Assembly (NCBI GenBank): GCA_958510825.1
Contig: OY294044.1
Location: 43,551,550 to 43,615,549 of the forward strand
Direction: 5' to 3'
Source: Brachypterus glaber
Lineage: Eukaryota > Arthropoda > Insecta > Coleoptera > Kateretidae
DNA: 64,000 nt
The first letter of the stretch is position 1, and the number at the start of each line of letters is the position of its first letter. Of this stretch, positions 1-12,015 are shown piece by piece. The notes under the pieces were generated by a model. That model ran no database searches. It was not told the origin of the DNA and saw nothing but the letters and a program-made list of their open reading frames with translations. The translations under genes were made by a program, and so were the position numbers.

Positions 1-518
1 TTTAATTTAATAAACGATTTTATTTGCTATCCTATTAAGTTTCACTTTTAAACACAGTTTTGAATAATAAAAATGCGAAAAAGGAAATGTTATACCATGA
101 ACATATCTCCAGATCATGCGACAACTAGCCCCAAACCAAATGCGACAACTAGCCCCAATGGTCAATTTTACCTTATGTATCAAGTACTGTCTAATTAACG
201 AATAAACACTCCTAAATGACAATATCAACAAATAATATACACCTTAAACTAATAATATACATATAATTTTCTTATCTTAATATTTTAAATCCCTCACAAT
301 AAGAAAAAATATTTACCACAAAAAAATTACTGGACCCTTTGACATTTTTTAGATTAAATTGCTGCTCTTTTAACTTATTGCTTTTAAGTTTACAAATGAT
401 AAATGACACTTTTTTAACGCAGAGGTTAATCTCGGATGGGGGCAGAAAACTATTTTACATTTTGAGATACAAGCACTTGGACAACTTACCTCTGCGACAA
501 CTAGCCCCGGTCACCCCT
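1..518. mobile_element. Partial MITE, right end only
   Basis: The motif tgcgacaactagcccc occurs three times in one orientation (about 117, 141 and 493). The last copy runs into a terminus ending cccc followed by TA at 519. Read from the right end inward the terminus is ggggtgaccggggctagttg, which resembles in layout the complete MITE at 42552-43452 (ggggagactgg). The left end would lie outside the window. No coding potential. That this is the right end of a TA-flanked MITE is inference from the shared terminus design. Confidence 0.35.
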
Positions 519-1600
519 AGTATTTGATTTTTAGCTTTAAGCTTTAAACTTGATATGAAAACGTGGAAGGTCAGTAAATCAGCTAGTTCAAACACATAAA
601 AAATTATGTTAAATGGGGTGAGGAGAGGAAAACTTATAAACTGACTTAAAAACCTTGGTTAATTCCAAAAATACTTGCTCCAATGTCAAAGTTTTAGGGA
701 AGAAACTCCTTATAAAATAGTGTAAATTAGCAAGTGCATATAGAAAAAAATCCTGATGTGACCCGAAAAATCTGATTACAGATTCGAAATCTACCACCCA
801 AAGTTAGTTAAAAAAAGTTGGTCCGATGCCAGAAAATTTTTGCTGTCGTACCGTGTTTTTAATTATAAATGCAATAGAACATAATACTTAAATGAGTTAT
901 TTATATAATATAATTTGTACTATAATGTTATTTTTTCTTAATTTTGACTTGTTAGGGAAATGTATTTAAATAACTTGGTTGAAGAAAGAAAAAAAAATAT
1001 TTTTAAGATAAAATTAAACTTAATCATAAAAAACAACATAAACATAAAATTAAAAAAAAAAATAATAATTGTAATGGGTAAACCCTGTTGTTTTTATTAT
1101 TTTTTACGCCGCCTAATTTTAAAAAACACTGTACCAAATACCAACTTCCCCGCTCAGATTTAGGGATGTTCGAAAGGCACTGAGACGCGGAAAGCAGGAG
1201 TTAGTCGGACTTTTTTGCATACTATCCAGGCATAAAATCTACACCGTGTCTATTGCTAAGGGTTAAATTAATTAATGAAAATTTTTAGAATTGACAAATT
1301 TTTGTCAGATCATTTTTGAGATATAATACTTTTAGATTTGGTTTAACTTAGATTTTGCTTATACAAGGTTTAATCAATGTATCTTCAATAATTTGTAGTA
1401 TATAGCAAGAATTACATAGTTCTATGTAGTTGAAATTCATTTCTTTTGGAGTTACAAAGTTCTATGGTCAATTTTTGTCATTTTAAAGATTTTAATCCTA
1501 AAAAAGGAGGGTAATATATTTAATATATTATTGCTTTCCCGTTTTTAAAATTTTGGCAAGCCTTGGTTTCGTGAAAACTTTTTTATGTATTTTTTGCGTT
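519..1600. other. AT-rich DNA, no recognised feature
   Basis: Only short open frames rich in Lys, Ile and Asn, as expected from A/T composition. I see no motif, repeat boundary or RNA gene. Confidence 0.5.
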
Positions 1601-1912
1601 TATTATATTTTATCTAGAGCAAAAAAAAATTTCGCTTGGTCGGTCGGTTGGTCCATTGGTCGGTCGGTCTGTCTGGGAAATCTTGTAAGCACAATAACTT
1701 ATGAAAGCTTTAAGCTACAGAAAATTTTGGGGCAAAAATGTGTTAAGCCTCACATATTTTGTCCATCTAGGCACGCCCCTGATAAAAGTAAAAAAATAAA
1801 TTAACTTATTGCCCAAAGTCCAAACCAACCTTTATAGGAACTATGTTTCATATTTTTTAATATAGAATCGCCTCTTAAATTTCTCGAACTTATTTCTGAA
1901 TAGCCCTGTATA
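1600..1912 (-). repeat. Dispersed repeat with a GGTC tract, joined to a MITE-end fragment
   Basis: Positions 1636-1677 form an impure ggtc/gtct tetranucleotide tract. Its flank, read on the minus strand, contains agcttaaagc, then a degenerate ataagtta, then acaagatttccc just before the tract. This matches the copy at about 19,870-20,000 on the plus strand. From about 1,690 the sequence resembles the inner part of the palindromic MITE at 25722-26860, ending near 1,912 with aatagccctgtata. Decayed and non-coding. Confidence 0.5.
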
Positions 1913-2440
1913 AAAAGATAACAAACATATCTTTATTTAGTGTAAGGGAAGTAGAAAGCGAATGTTTCTTTTTCGATTTACTCGGAACGTGGTTTTGTGC
2001 AAATCTTGTAACTCTAACCTGAAGAGATGTCAAATGAACTTTTTAAAAACTGTTTTTATCCCTTGGCCTTTAGAATAATTGTGCTGATGATGCCGAAAGT
2101 GAATCGGATAATAAAAAACCATTTGTTCGCGCGGGGTGGTTTAATGGGAAAGATATTTTTGGGCAGTGTATTTTTTTTTGGTTTTTAAAAATATTCCTTT
2201 TTTGAAAAATAAATAATATTTTCTCAAAAAAAAAATATTTTTTTTGATAAAAAACCTTGTTTATTAAAAAAAAAACGTTTTTTTTATTAAAAAACAATTC
2301 TATTAAAACACTTTTTTTCTCGCGTTCTAAGTGACTCAATATGCAATAACAGGGTCGACATGAAAGTCCATAAAATATAGTTTAAAGTATCTAATAGCCT
2401 AAAAAAATACCTAGATCCGAGCTATAATTATTACATGTAG
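1913..2440. other. AT-rich DNA, no recognised feature
   Basis: Long A and T runs at 2170-2320 give low-complexity open frames on the minus strand. No gene is supported. Confidence 0.45.
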
Positions 2441-2930
2441 TTTCACCGACCTCGAAAACCAATAAAATATTATTAGCATTTGAATTTGTTGTCCCCGTCT
2501 CCAGAGGATGGAGTTGTAATATTTTCATTCCAAGATTCAGTTTCAGCGACTTAAAAAAACTCTATACACCAATTTCCACGAAAATATTGTAAACTAATAT
2601 TGCCCCCAGTACCAATAGAGGTGATTTTATCGGAATATGTTTCAGTGATCTTAAAATTTAGAAAATTGTGCAAAAAATATTTCCTCACCAAAGTTGTTAT
2701 CAAAGGCAATCGAAACTAAGAACTTGTAACAAATTCATATGCCAAATTTAAAATCTCTAGCCTAAAGTGTTATTGGGCTTACAAATTTTCTGAAAGAGAC
2801 CGACCAATAATTTGAGTTTTGTTCTAAAAAGATTTTTTTCGATTTAAATTGTCATTAAACGTAAAAAAAAATAAGTTATATTTTTTGCGAGAATACAAGG
2901 CTTTTCCGATAAAAAAAATGGGAAAGCAAT
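2440..2930 (+). repeat. Degenerate copy of the 19.3-20.1 kb dispersed repeat
   Basis: Shares the order of blocks with 19,318-20,110: a 'cagcgac...caatttccacgaaaa' block, then 'tctctagcctaaag', a short gaccgacc remnant at about 2800, and 'aatacaaggctttt' near the end. The tetranucleotide tract is nearly lost here. Non-coding. Confidence 0.5.
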
Positions 2931-3374
2931 ACTTGCTAAATTATTAGATAAAAAGATAATATCCTAGATGTCAGTTCTATTCTGTTGCTCATCATGAACA
3001 TATTTTAGTTCTAAACTGTTGAATCTCAGAGATGCAATAGTTTAGAACTTAAAAAAATTCATATTTTAAGAAAGTGTAAAAAGCAAAATGTGTTTAGAGT
3101 GAAATTTTTGGATTTTTTTTTGTGTATATGAAAGTACAAACGATCCTTAATTATTGGATGGTCGAATCTTATTTTCGAATTTTTTGAGATGTAACAGTTC
3201 AGAACTGAGGTATCGATATATCCAAAATCAAGCACTTTTAAATACGTGTTTAATTTTACTTTACCCTAGGAAAGTCTTGCGTTAGTAATAAAAAATTGAA
3301 AATTAGTATGGGCTATTCTGAGACTAACCAAGACGAGAAGAGACACAACCATCTCCAATTGTTTTCCCCCGCGC

Positions 3375-3660
3375 TTGGCAGCGGACTTTAGATATTATTC
3401 ATTCAGTATAAAAATTAACCAAATACCATATTTCTAACACCTTCAAAATAGGCCCAAACGCCAAATCAAACCCGCACTTTTTATAGTTTTTCGATAATAC
3501 TGGCACAAACCTTTTTTTAAAAAAAAATGTCAAACGACTGATTTCATTACTGTTTTACTGACTATAAAATGATTTTTTAATTTTCAAATTCGGAAATTAA
3601 ATAAAAAAGTTATGGGTCTCAAAATACGATAAAAAGTAATGAAAACAAGTTTTGGGTCGC
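3375..3660 (+). repeat. Dispersed repeat, inverted copy at 23165-23395
   Basis: Shared blocks in inverse orientation with 23,165-23,395: attcagtataaaaat, cccaaacgcc, the ctgactataaaatg region and caaaatacgataaaaagt. Termini cannot be placed. No coding content. Confidence 0.45.
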
Positions 3661-3867
3661 ACTATGTTGCCAAACAGAAAAAGTGTTTAAATTTTTTTTG
3701 CCGAATTAAATCTTAAATGGTTTACTATACATTAACTATTTTTGAGTCAAAATTGAGTTTTAACATTGAAGGGTTTTGGGCAAAAAGTGTCAAATTTAAA
3801 ATTAAAAATAATTATCGCCAATTCGTACGCCCCTGAATAAATGTTTTTTTTTCTTGGGCAATATTTT

Positions 3868-4278
3868 ATTAAAACCATTTAATATGTTAGATTACGAGCA
3901 AAAATCCATATCATTAGCTTAGACGGTTTCTGAAATATTAAATAAAAATCAAATTTTAGAGTGTCTGTCCCCTTTACAGGACTTTGTTTTCAAAAACCAA
4001 CTTTAAATAATTTATTATTCATATATGTTAATTTAGGACCATTTTCAATACAAACAATTGAATTTACTTATTTTTCCAGATAAAAATGCTTATAACTTTT
4101 TTTGTTTAATTTTAGCTATCCAATATTTACACATTTTAAGGATTGTGTATATTGATATTACTGTGAATAGTAAAATTTGATTTTTATTTAATATCTCAGA
4201 AACCGTTTAAGATAATGATATGGATTTTTGCTCTTAATCTAATATATTCCAAATATATTCCAAATGGTTTTAATTAAA
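3868..4278. mobile_element. Small foldback repeat
   Basis: Arms at about 3868-3965 and 4165-4278 are imperfect reverse complements. The left arm has gcaaaaatccatatcatta and taaataaaaatcaaatttta; the right arm has the matching taaaatttgatttttattta and gatatggatttttgc. The roughly 200-bp centre is AT-rich. Decayed foldback MITE; no clear target duplication. Confidence 0.6.
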
Positions 4279-5440
4279 TGAGGAGGTGATTTTCAAAACG
4301 CAGTTTTTTACATTTTTTGAAAAATTGAGATAATGATGGTGTTAACACTGTTAATGCATATTCGATCTATTGATCCAAAAAAAAATTAAAAAATTTGTTA
4401 TTTCATATTAAAAATTTAGTTAGAAAACCACCTGGAAAAACAAAACGCAGTTTTTGAACCACAGCTTGACTTTCAAAACGCAGTTTTTAATTAATTATAC
4501 TACAGTCAATATAGGTTTCAACTGCGACAAAGTTCCTTAGCCAAAAAAAAGTATGTATTCCTATAGATTTTGGGAAGGGAAATTTAATTAAAAAAGTCTA
4601 TCGATTTTCGAGTTTCGGAAGATCCTTAAACCGCCCTTAAAACACCCTAAAAACTCGTTTTTGCCCTATAACTTTTGATTGCAACCTACTAGAAACAAAA
4701 ACTGCACAAAAAATGAAAGAGCACAAAATATGCAATAAAATTGCTTAATATTTTTTTCCCTTAATTTCTATTGCTTGAAAGATATAACGCATTTAAAGCC
4801 GTAACTCACTCGTTGTTAAAACATTTTAGGACTGGCTGCCATTTGAACACCCTTTTAATATATCGGCTTAATATCTTTCAAAATATCTTAAATATATCTA
4901 AGGATGATTTATGCAAAATTTCAGCTTAATCTGATTAGGGTTTACGAAACCCCTATACGTCCCTTCTTATTTATATACGCCTCAGTTTTTAAGGGACTAA
5001 GCTTACCAAAAGGTTTAAAATTTGTAGTATTATGGTTTTTGGGTCAAGAAACACTATGGAATAAAGTCTACCACTCTAAGAGGCACACAGAAAAATATTG
5101 GCCCCTAAAAGTCCCCTAAAACACGTTTTTTTTCCACATATTTTTTTTGTAGTTAGTTGGTCAAAAAATAAAATTACATTAAATTATATAGCAATTTTCA
5201 AATTTTACTATTTTTTTATTTATTTGCCCCTCTTGCGTACCCCAATGTTCACCAAAAACAATGTACAATATGGGTCTATTTATAAGTTTATAGTAAAAAA
5301 AGGTTTTACATAATATATAGACAGCCCCTGTATACTATTTGTATCTATACTTACCTAAAAAATATTTAAAATATCTGAAACGCAAAAGCGTTTGTAAACT
5401 TTTATATTTTATTTATGGACAAGCAGAATAGTCGAAATGG
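4279..5440. other. AT-rich DNA with a thrice-repeated 14-mer
   Basis: The word aaaacgcagttttt occurs near 4298, 4442 and 4476, suggesting a small decayed repeat. The rest holds only short open frames without recognisable similarity. Confidence 0.4.
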
Positions 5441-5449
5441 ACTACACAC

Positions 5450-5840
5450 CTTTTGTCAAACTTCCCTAGTAACATTGATCTTGAAAAAGTTTCTTGATCA
5501 GAGTACTTGACAAAGTTCATTGTAAAGAATTGGACAATTCTTGAGCAAGAGAATTAATTAAGATTCTGTATCCAGGCTTGGGCAAGACTTTAGCAAGATT
5601 CTGGAAGCAGAGCGTTTAGCAATACTTTGTCAAGTCTTTTCATAAAGTCTGTATTAATTTGACAAGATTCTTGGTCAAGAATCTTGACCTACTCTAACAA
5701 GTACGGTTTGATCATGATAGAGATCGCTTTTCGATTTCTTGTCAATTTTGCTTGCTAAAGACTTGTCCAAGAATCTTGACGAAGTATCTGTAGCAATTCT
5801 TTGACAATTCTTGAGCAAGCATCTTTAGCAACTCTTCATC
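5450..5840. repeat. Degenerate short repeats of a CTTGACAAG-type motif
   Basis: Variants of cttgacaag, caagaatcttg and tcttgagcaag recur about every 15-30 bp on both strands over roughly 390 bp, directly before the 99-bp minisatellite. The two may belong to one larger element. Confidence 0.55.
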
Positions 5841-5849
5841 CAGAACACT

Positions 5850-7200
5850 TCTGCGCATAAACATATTCCATCAAACCATTCTGAGCATGATATATTTGTA
5901 TATGTTTGCCATAACACTTTCGCCGGTTCGTATGTATTATTAAACACGTCTGATCATAAATATTTCCCACTAAACCCTATTGCACATGATATATTGGTAT
6001 TTGTTTACCAGAACACTTTTTCGCATTGGTATGCATTACGAAACACATAAATATGTTAAACCAAACAGCATAATATATATGTATTTTTTGCCAGAACACT
6101 TTTAAGTATTCCTATGTATTATTAAACACTTTTGCGCATAAATATGTTAAACCAAACTGTACTGCTCATGGCCATAACTCTTTTAGGCATCCGTATGGAT
6201 TATTAAACACTTTGCGCATAAATATGTTAAACCAAACTGTACTGCTCATGGTATATTTGTATTTGTTTACCAGAACACTTTTAGGCATCCGTATGGATTA
6301 TTAAACACTTTTGCGCATAAATATGTTAAACCAAACTGTACTGCGCATGGTATATTTATATTTCTTTGCCATAACACTTTTAGGCATCCGTATGGATTAT
6401 TAAACACTTTTGCGCATAAATATGTTAAACTAAACTGTACTGCGCATGGTATATTTGTATTTGTTTGTCATAACCCTTTTAGGCATCCGTATGATTATTA
6501 AACACTTTGCGCATAAATATGTTAAACCAAACTGTACTGCGCATGGTTAATTTGTATTTGTTTGTCAGAACACTTTTAGGCATCCGTATGGATTATTAAA
6601 CACTTTTGCGCATAGATATGTTAAACCAAACTGTACTGCGCATGGTTTATTTGTATTTGTTTGCCATAACAATTTTAGGCATCCGTATGGATTATTAAAC
6701 ACTTTTGCGCATAAATATGTTAAACCAAACTGTACTGCACATGGTATATTTGTATTTGTTTGCCATAACACTTTTAGGCATCCGTATGGATTATTAAACA
6801 CTTTTGGGCATAAATATGTTGAACCAAACTGTACTGCGCATGGTATATTTGTATTTGTTTGCCATAACACTTTTAGGCATCTGTATGGATTATTAAACAC
6901 TTTTGCGCATAAATATGTTAAACCAAACTATACTGCGCATGGTATATTTGTATTTGTTTGCCATAACACTTTTAGGCATCCGTATGGATTATTAAACACT
7001 TTTGCGCATAAATATGTTAAACTAAACTGTACTGCGCATGGTATATTTGTATTTGTTTGCCATAACTCTTTTAGCCATCCGTATGGATTATTAAACACTT
7101 TTGCGCATAAATATGTTAAACCAAACTGTACTGCGCATGGTATATTTGTTTTTGTTTGACAGAACACTTTTAATCATTCGTATGTATTAACAAACAATTC
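5850..7200. repeat. 99-bp tandem repeat (minisatellite), about 13 copies
   Basis: A 99-bp unit containing gcgcataaatatgttaaacc, aaactgtactgcgcatggta, tatttgtatttgtttgccat and cttttaggcatccgtatgg is repeated in tandem. Outer copies (5,850-6,150) are more diverged than central ones (6,200-7,150). Because 99 is divisible by three, one minus-strand frame stays open and reads a 33-residue repeat; this is a by-product of the period unless selection is shown. Small deletions, for example near 6,495 where a g is missing from gtatggatt, break that frame. Confidence 0.95.
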
Positions 7201-7928
7201 TGCGCATACTTGCGTTTGCTTAAGCAGTATTGCGCATCGCAACCGGTGACCGACAATTTTTTTTTGCTTGAAATGGACATAAATCCTTATTAAAATTTGC
7301 AAAATACAAGGCTTTTAACCAGAGCACAGTAATTTGGTTTCGATCAAAAAGTGGTCACATGGGGCCCATGGGGCCCATGGGCCAGTTAGGCATAACTATT
7401 TTGTCACGCTAGATATCGACCTACAATTTTTAGAACATTATCCCAAATAGTTATAGATTAGATTACTTTATTCAAATTAAAATAATATTTTCAGTGGCAT
7501 CCGTTATAAGCTTGTAAATTTAATAAGACCTGTATTTTTTAGAAAAAAAAAAATAATCAATAGCCCATAACCTTTTTATTACGTAAGATTTTTTTATGAA
7601 AATTGCACAAAATCATACCATAACGCTACAAATTAAATTACTTAAGTCAAAATTAAAAATATTTCTAGTGGTGTTCGTTTGGACTTTTTTTTGGATTTAA
7701 TTTTCTTTAAAATAAGTAGTTTTTGTTATAAAAGGGAGTTAAGTTTTATAAATACCAAAATAAAAAACTCATTAGCGTGCTTCAAAAAGATTTAATAATT
7801 TCTAAACAGTTATAACTTTAATATGCCTAATAATCCAATTAAAATAACATAACTAAAAATATATAACATTTTTTTCTTGCGTTTAAGCATTATATTATAT
7901 ATTTTATAAATAAAAAAGCATTCGCTAT
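7201..7928. other. No gene; weak internal repetition
   Basis: Contains a short ggggcccat triplication (7360-7382) and two diverged copies of a block containing 'ccataacgctac...tttctagtgg' type sequence (about 7400 and 7610). Otherwise featureless. Confidence 0.4.
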
Positions 7929-7936
7929 TTAATTAG

Positions 7937-8766
7937 CAGTACCCGGCGTATTTCTAGTTATAGTCCAGTCGTCAAGTTAATAAAAGAGGCTTTACCTGGA
8001 AATAATTCAGGAAATTTTGATTTTTGGTTTATTGGGTAGGGTTTAAGGCCACAAATAAACAATTTTGCGACATTGAACTCGATTTGGAACTCTAATTTTT
8101 TTAACGTATTTTTCACAAAAAACGGACTTTTTAAAATATCTCAAGATCGGTGCATCCTAGGACAAAAAAACATTTGATATGAAAATAAATAGGATCAAAT
8201 ATCCACATTTTTTGTATAATGTATTTTTTTTGTAGGGCTTATAGCTAATTGACGGAACCGCCTTAAACGTTACACTGTAGGGTTATAGATTTTTCTTTAT
8301 AACTTGGTTAGGAAGGTTTTTTTATGTTTAATACAATGGTGATTCAATCGAAAATCGGTTTACTCGAGATAATGCGACTCAAATGTGTGAATTATTTAAA
8401 AAAAAAATAATTTTACGTAAATTAAAAAGAAAGTCCAGATACACTTTTTTTTAATTTTCACCCAAAATGTTCTAAGATAAGATAAAGAACAATTTTGGTT
8501 TTTCGAAAAAAAAAATAATAATAAAAATCTAAAAACGTATAGTATAACGTTTAAGAGATATTTTAAAAATCCGTTTTTTTTTGTGAAAAATACGTTAAAA
8601 AAATAACAGTTCCAAACCGAATTCAAGGTCGCAAAATTGTTTTTTTATTTGAGGCCATTACCCCTACCCAATAAACCCAAAATCAAAACTCCATGAATTA
8701 TTTCCAGGCAAAGGATCTTTTATTGACCTGAAGACTGGACTACAACTGTAAATATGCCGGGTACAG
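7937..8766. mobile_element. Palindromic non-autonomous DNA transposon, 8-bp TSD (hAT-like)
   Basis: The ends are cagtacccggcg at 7937 and the inverse of ctgtacccggc at 8766. The 8 bases ttaattag flank both sides (7929-7936 and 8767-8774). Long arms fold back: the left arm has agtccagtcgtc, cctggaaataattca and tttattgggtaggg, all mirrored on the right. No open frame resembles a transposase. An 8-bp duplication with CAG/CTG-like ends is typical of the hAT superfamily; that assignment is inference. Confidence 0.85.
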
Positions 8767-8774
8767 TTAATTAG

Positions 8775-9220
8775 TAGTTTTTCTACATCTTTGGATAATT
8801 CAATATCCTTTTTAATAGGGCTATTTCGAAAACTAGATATTGGGTCAAATGATTTATTATCATGATTATGCATATGCATATATAATCATATATGATTATC
8901 AAGAGTTTGTTAACCAAATCATATTTTGTTAATTTTCTGGAACATTTCCCAGTATAGCTTACCCTAAACTTCTTCTTCTTTTTTGCTTGGTTTTTGAGCA
9001 ATGCCCCATCCTCAGTTAATTGTGCAATAGGAATAATCGAAAAGTGTTATAGATATAGCTTTAAAATTTTTTTGCTCCCAAACTATACTTATAAAATAAT
9101 ATTAATCTTGCTAAAGCTTGAAGAATGACAGAAAATCTTTTAATAAGATTTTTATTAACTTCAGTAAGTTCAGCTGAGAGTTTAGGATTTTTCAAAAAAA
9201 TTCTGGCAGTATTATCACCC
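8775..9220. other. No recognised feature
   Basis: A short palindrome around an atgcatatgcat core lies at 8860-8900. Otherwise AT-rich sequence without gene-like frames. Confidence 0.4.
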
Positions 9221-9230
9221 TGTTTTGAGA

Positions 9231-10164
9231 AGATTCACTCACCGCAGTAATGAGGAGAATCCAGCGCATGCGCATTGCAGAATTTTACAAAAATATCTAC
9301 TTTTTTCTTATGCATATTGTTACACCAGGCGAGCATTTATTTTTTAATTAGCTAAAGCTAAATTATTTAGCCTAAATCCTATTTGATTCCTAAAATATAT
9401 CTGTATCTGAAAAACACCAAACCAGCAAACTACCAAACCATTATTAACGTAAACCAACGCCTTCCATTAAAAAAAAAAACACCAAACCAGCAAACTACCA
9501 AACCAAACCATTGTTAACGTAAACCAACGCCTCCCATTAAAAAAAAACACACAAAACCAGCAAACTACCAAACCAAACCATTGTTAACGTAAACCAACGC
9601 CTCCCATTAAAAAAAACACAAAACCAGCAAACTACCAAACTACTACTACCAGTACACTAGTTTTTTTGTTAGAATATATAGCAAAATATTGTTAAAATAC
9701 TCAAGAATTTCTGTTTGATTTTTTTAATGGTTTGGTTTGGTAGTTTGATGGTTTGGTGTTTTTTTTTAATGGGAGGCGTTACTTTACGTTAACAATGGTT
9801 TGGTTTGGTGTTTTTTTTTTAATGGGAGGCGTTGGTTAAAGTTAATAATGCTTTGGTTTGGTAGTTTGCTGGTTTGGTGTATTTTTTTTTAATGGGAGGC
9901 ATTTTTCAGATACGATATTTCAGAATTTAGAAGGCGATATATTTTAAAAATGAAATAGGATTATATCTAGGCTAAATAATTTAGCTTTAGCTAATTAAAA
10001 AATAAATGCTTGCCTGGTGTAACAATATGCATAAAAAAAGTAGATATTTTTTTTAAAATTCTGCAAAAGAATGTTTCATAACCTTAAAATAATTTTAGGC
10101 ATACGTCAAAAAAGAATCAGTGCGCATGCGCTGGATTCTCCTCATTACTGCGGTGAGTGAATCG
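9231..10164. mobile_element. Foldback-like element with tandem repeats in both arms
   Basis: Terminal inverted repeats of about 45 bp are near perfect: gattcactcaccgcagtaa and gaggagaatccagcgcatgc at the left, mirrored at the right. Subterminal blocks (atgcatattgttacaccagg; ttagctaaagctaaa) are also inverted. Inside, each arm carries roughly three copies of a ~65-bp unit (accaaaccagcaaactacca, then ccaacgcctcccatt), at 9414-9640 and inverted at 9720-9905. The flanks repeat tgttttgaga (9221-9230 and 10165-10174). Long arms built of tandem repeats with a 9-10 bp duplication match Drosophila Foldback and MULE-type elements. No transposase is present, so it would be non-autonomous. Confidence 0.88.
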
Positions 10165-10284
10165 TGTTTTGAGACAGAGATAGAGCCTCATTTTTCTTTT
10201 AAATTTATTTTGATTTTTTTTTCTGTTTCGTACTATTAATTTTTTGTTTATATCTCGAACCATTTTCTTTCTTAATGTGTTTTT

Positions 10285-12015
10285 CAAAATATTAGCGTAT
10301 TAAATAATTTTAAAAATGCAATTTCTGAATTGAGTTGGTGTAAGATAAAGAAACTTAATGTGAACAAAGGCTTTGAATATTTGGTCAATAATATTAGTTT
10401 TAGTTTTAATTTATGTTGCCCAATTAAAGAAGTAAAGACAAAAAATTTGGTTCAGAAAACATGGGTTACAAAAGAAATTATTCAAGAAAGTAAAGGGTTG
10501 AAAAATATGTTCTGGATAGTTACCAATTTAGGGTGTGATAATTTAAAAAATGAGTATAATGTTAGGAAAAAAAAACATAAACTAAATATAAAATTATGTA
10601 AACAAAATTTTTTAAAATTGAAAATTAATAATTCAAAAAACAAAACAAAGGAATCTTGGAAAATAATAAATAAAAAATTGGGAAGGTCTGTAAAAAAGGA
10701 AAATATTCAATTAAAACTTGATTCTGGTGTTAATATTACAGAAGAACAGGAAATCGCAAATGAATTTGCAACCTATTTTTCCACGACGGTAAAAAAACAA
10801 ATGGAAACTCATTTTGGCCAAAATTTATCCCTACCGTGCACTTACAACTCCCACAACTCCACGTCAAAGTTCGACATCAGTCCGGTTACCGATAAAGAAG
10901 CTCTAAGTGCTTTAATAAAATAAAAAGTAAATTATCTTGTGGGATAGATGATCTGTCTATATCAACATTGTCCCTTATTTTTAAAGCAGTAATTAAGCCT
11001 TTTGTTTACCTTGTTAACAAGTCGTTAAATCGGGGTATTTTCCCTGAAATTTTTAAACAAGCACTTATTATTCCGTTGCATAAAAAAGGAGCTAAAGATA
11101 AAGTAGAAAATTATAGACAGATATCATTGCTGACTTCTTTATCAAAAGTTTTTGAAAAAATCGTGTTCACAAGGCTCGTAAATTATTTAGAAGCAAATAA
11201 AATTTTAGTCGATAATCAGCACGGATTTCGGTCCGGTAAGTCAGTTGAAACAGCCTCGTTTGATTTTCTAAACCATATATATTCAAAAATGGATTTGGGT
11301 TATTATGTAGTCTCTTTACTTTTCGACTTATCAAAGGCTTTTGACACTGTTTCTCCTGAGTTTCTTATTGAAAAAATGCGTGCGATGGGCATGCCGAAAA
11401 ATATCTTAGATTGGATTGGATCATACATGGAAGGTAGATCTATTAGAGTTTCTGTTGGTAACTCAAAGTCAAAAACCCATAAAATAAATGTAGGTATACC
11501 ACAAGGTTCCATATTAGGACCACTACTATTTTTAATATTTATTAATGATTTGACAAATTTTATTTCAAAAGGCATTGTCATTATTTTTGCGGATGATACC
11601 TCAATAATTTTGTATGCAAAAAATCTTGATGACCTTAGAAATTTTATACTGCAAACCATTAACGAATTAAGTGCTTGGTGTCAGAGAAATAAATTAATTT
11701 TAAATACAAGCAAAACTGTAGCGGTCAACTTCTTTAATAGAAAGCCGATTCCTAGTTGTTTTAGTATTCCCGACATTAACTTTGTAGATAATACAACATT
11801 TCTAGGGACAATAGTGGACAAAACTCTAACTTGGGAAGCGCATATAAACAATTTATGCAAAAGGCTTAATAGCGCCTATTCTGGTATTCTTCAGTTAAGA
11901 AACTCTCCTGATCTGTCAGGTTTATTAAAAGTATACTACGCTTTGTTTTATTCTCACATATCATTTAACATAATATGCTGGGGATCTTCAATTCATTTTA
12001 AAAGAGTGTTTGCTC
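10285..12015 (+). pseudogene. Non-LTR retrotransposon ORF2 (reverse transcriptase), part 1
   Basis: 5'-truncated ORF2 of a CR1/Jockey-like element. 10,285-10,923 encodes the linker between endonuclease and RT (SELSWCKIKKLN; TWVTKEIIQESK; SWKIINKKLG). A frameshift at about 10,915-10,925 precedes the RT domain, which continues in another frame as KLSCGIDDLSISTLSLIF. RT motifs follow in order: NYRQISLLTSLSKVFEK, QHGFRSGKSVETA, LFDLSKAFDTV, GIPQGSILGPLLFLIFINDL and the catalytic FADDT at 11,586-11,600, then the thumb region. The reading frame is broken after RVFAL by the 12,016-14,094 insertion and resumes at 14,099. The endonuclease domain and ORF1 are not found upstream. CR1, Jockey and I-type clades cannot be separated by eye. 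Confidence 0.9.

Noticed and set aside
6565..7167. 111- and 79-codon minus-strand frames with a 33-residue repeat
   Set aside because: They follow from the 99-bp minisatellite period and are broken by single-base indels between units.
5850..7200. CRISPR array
   Set aside because: The 99-bp unit repeats without unique spacers, and the DNA is eukaryotic.
11303..11659. 118-codon minus-strand frame
   Set aside because: It is the antisense of the reverse transcriptase domain, which has clear motifs on the plus strand.
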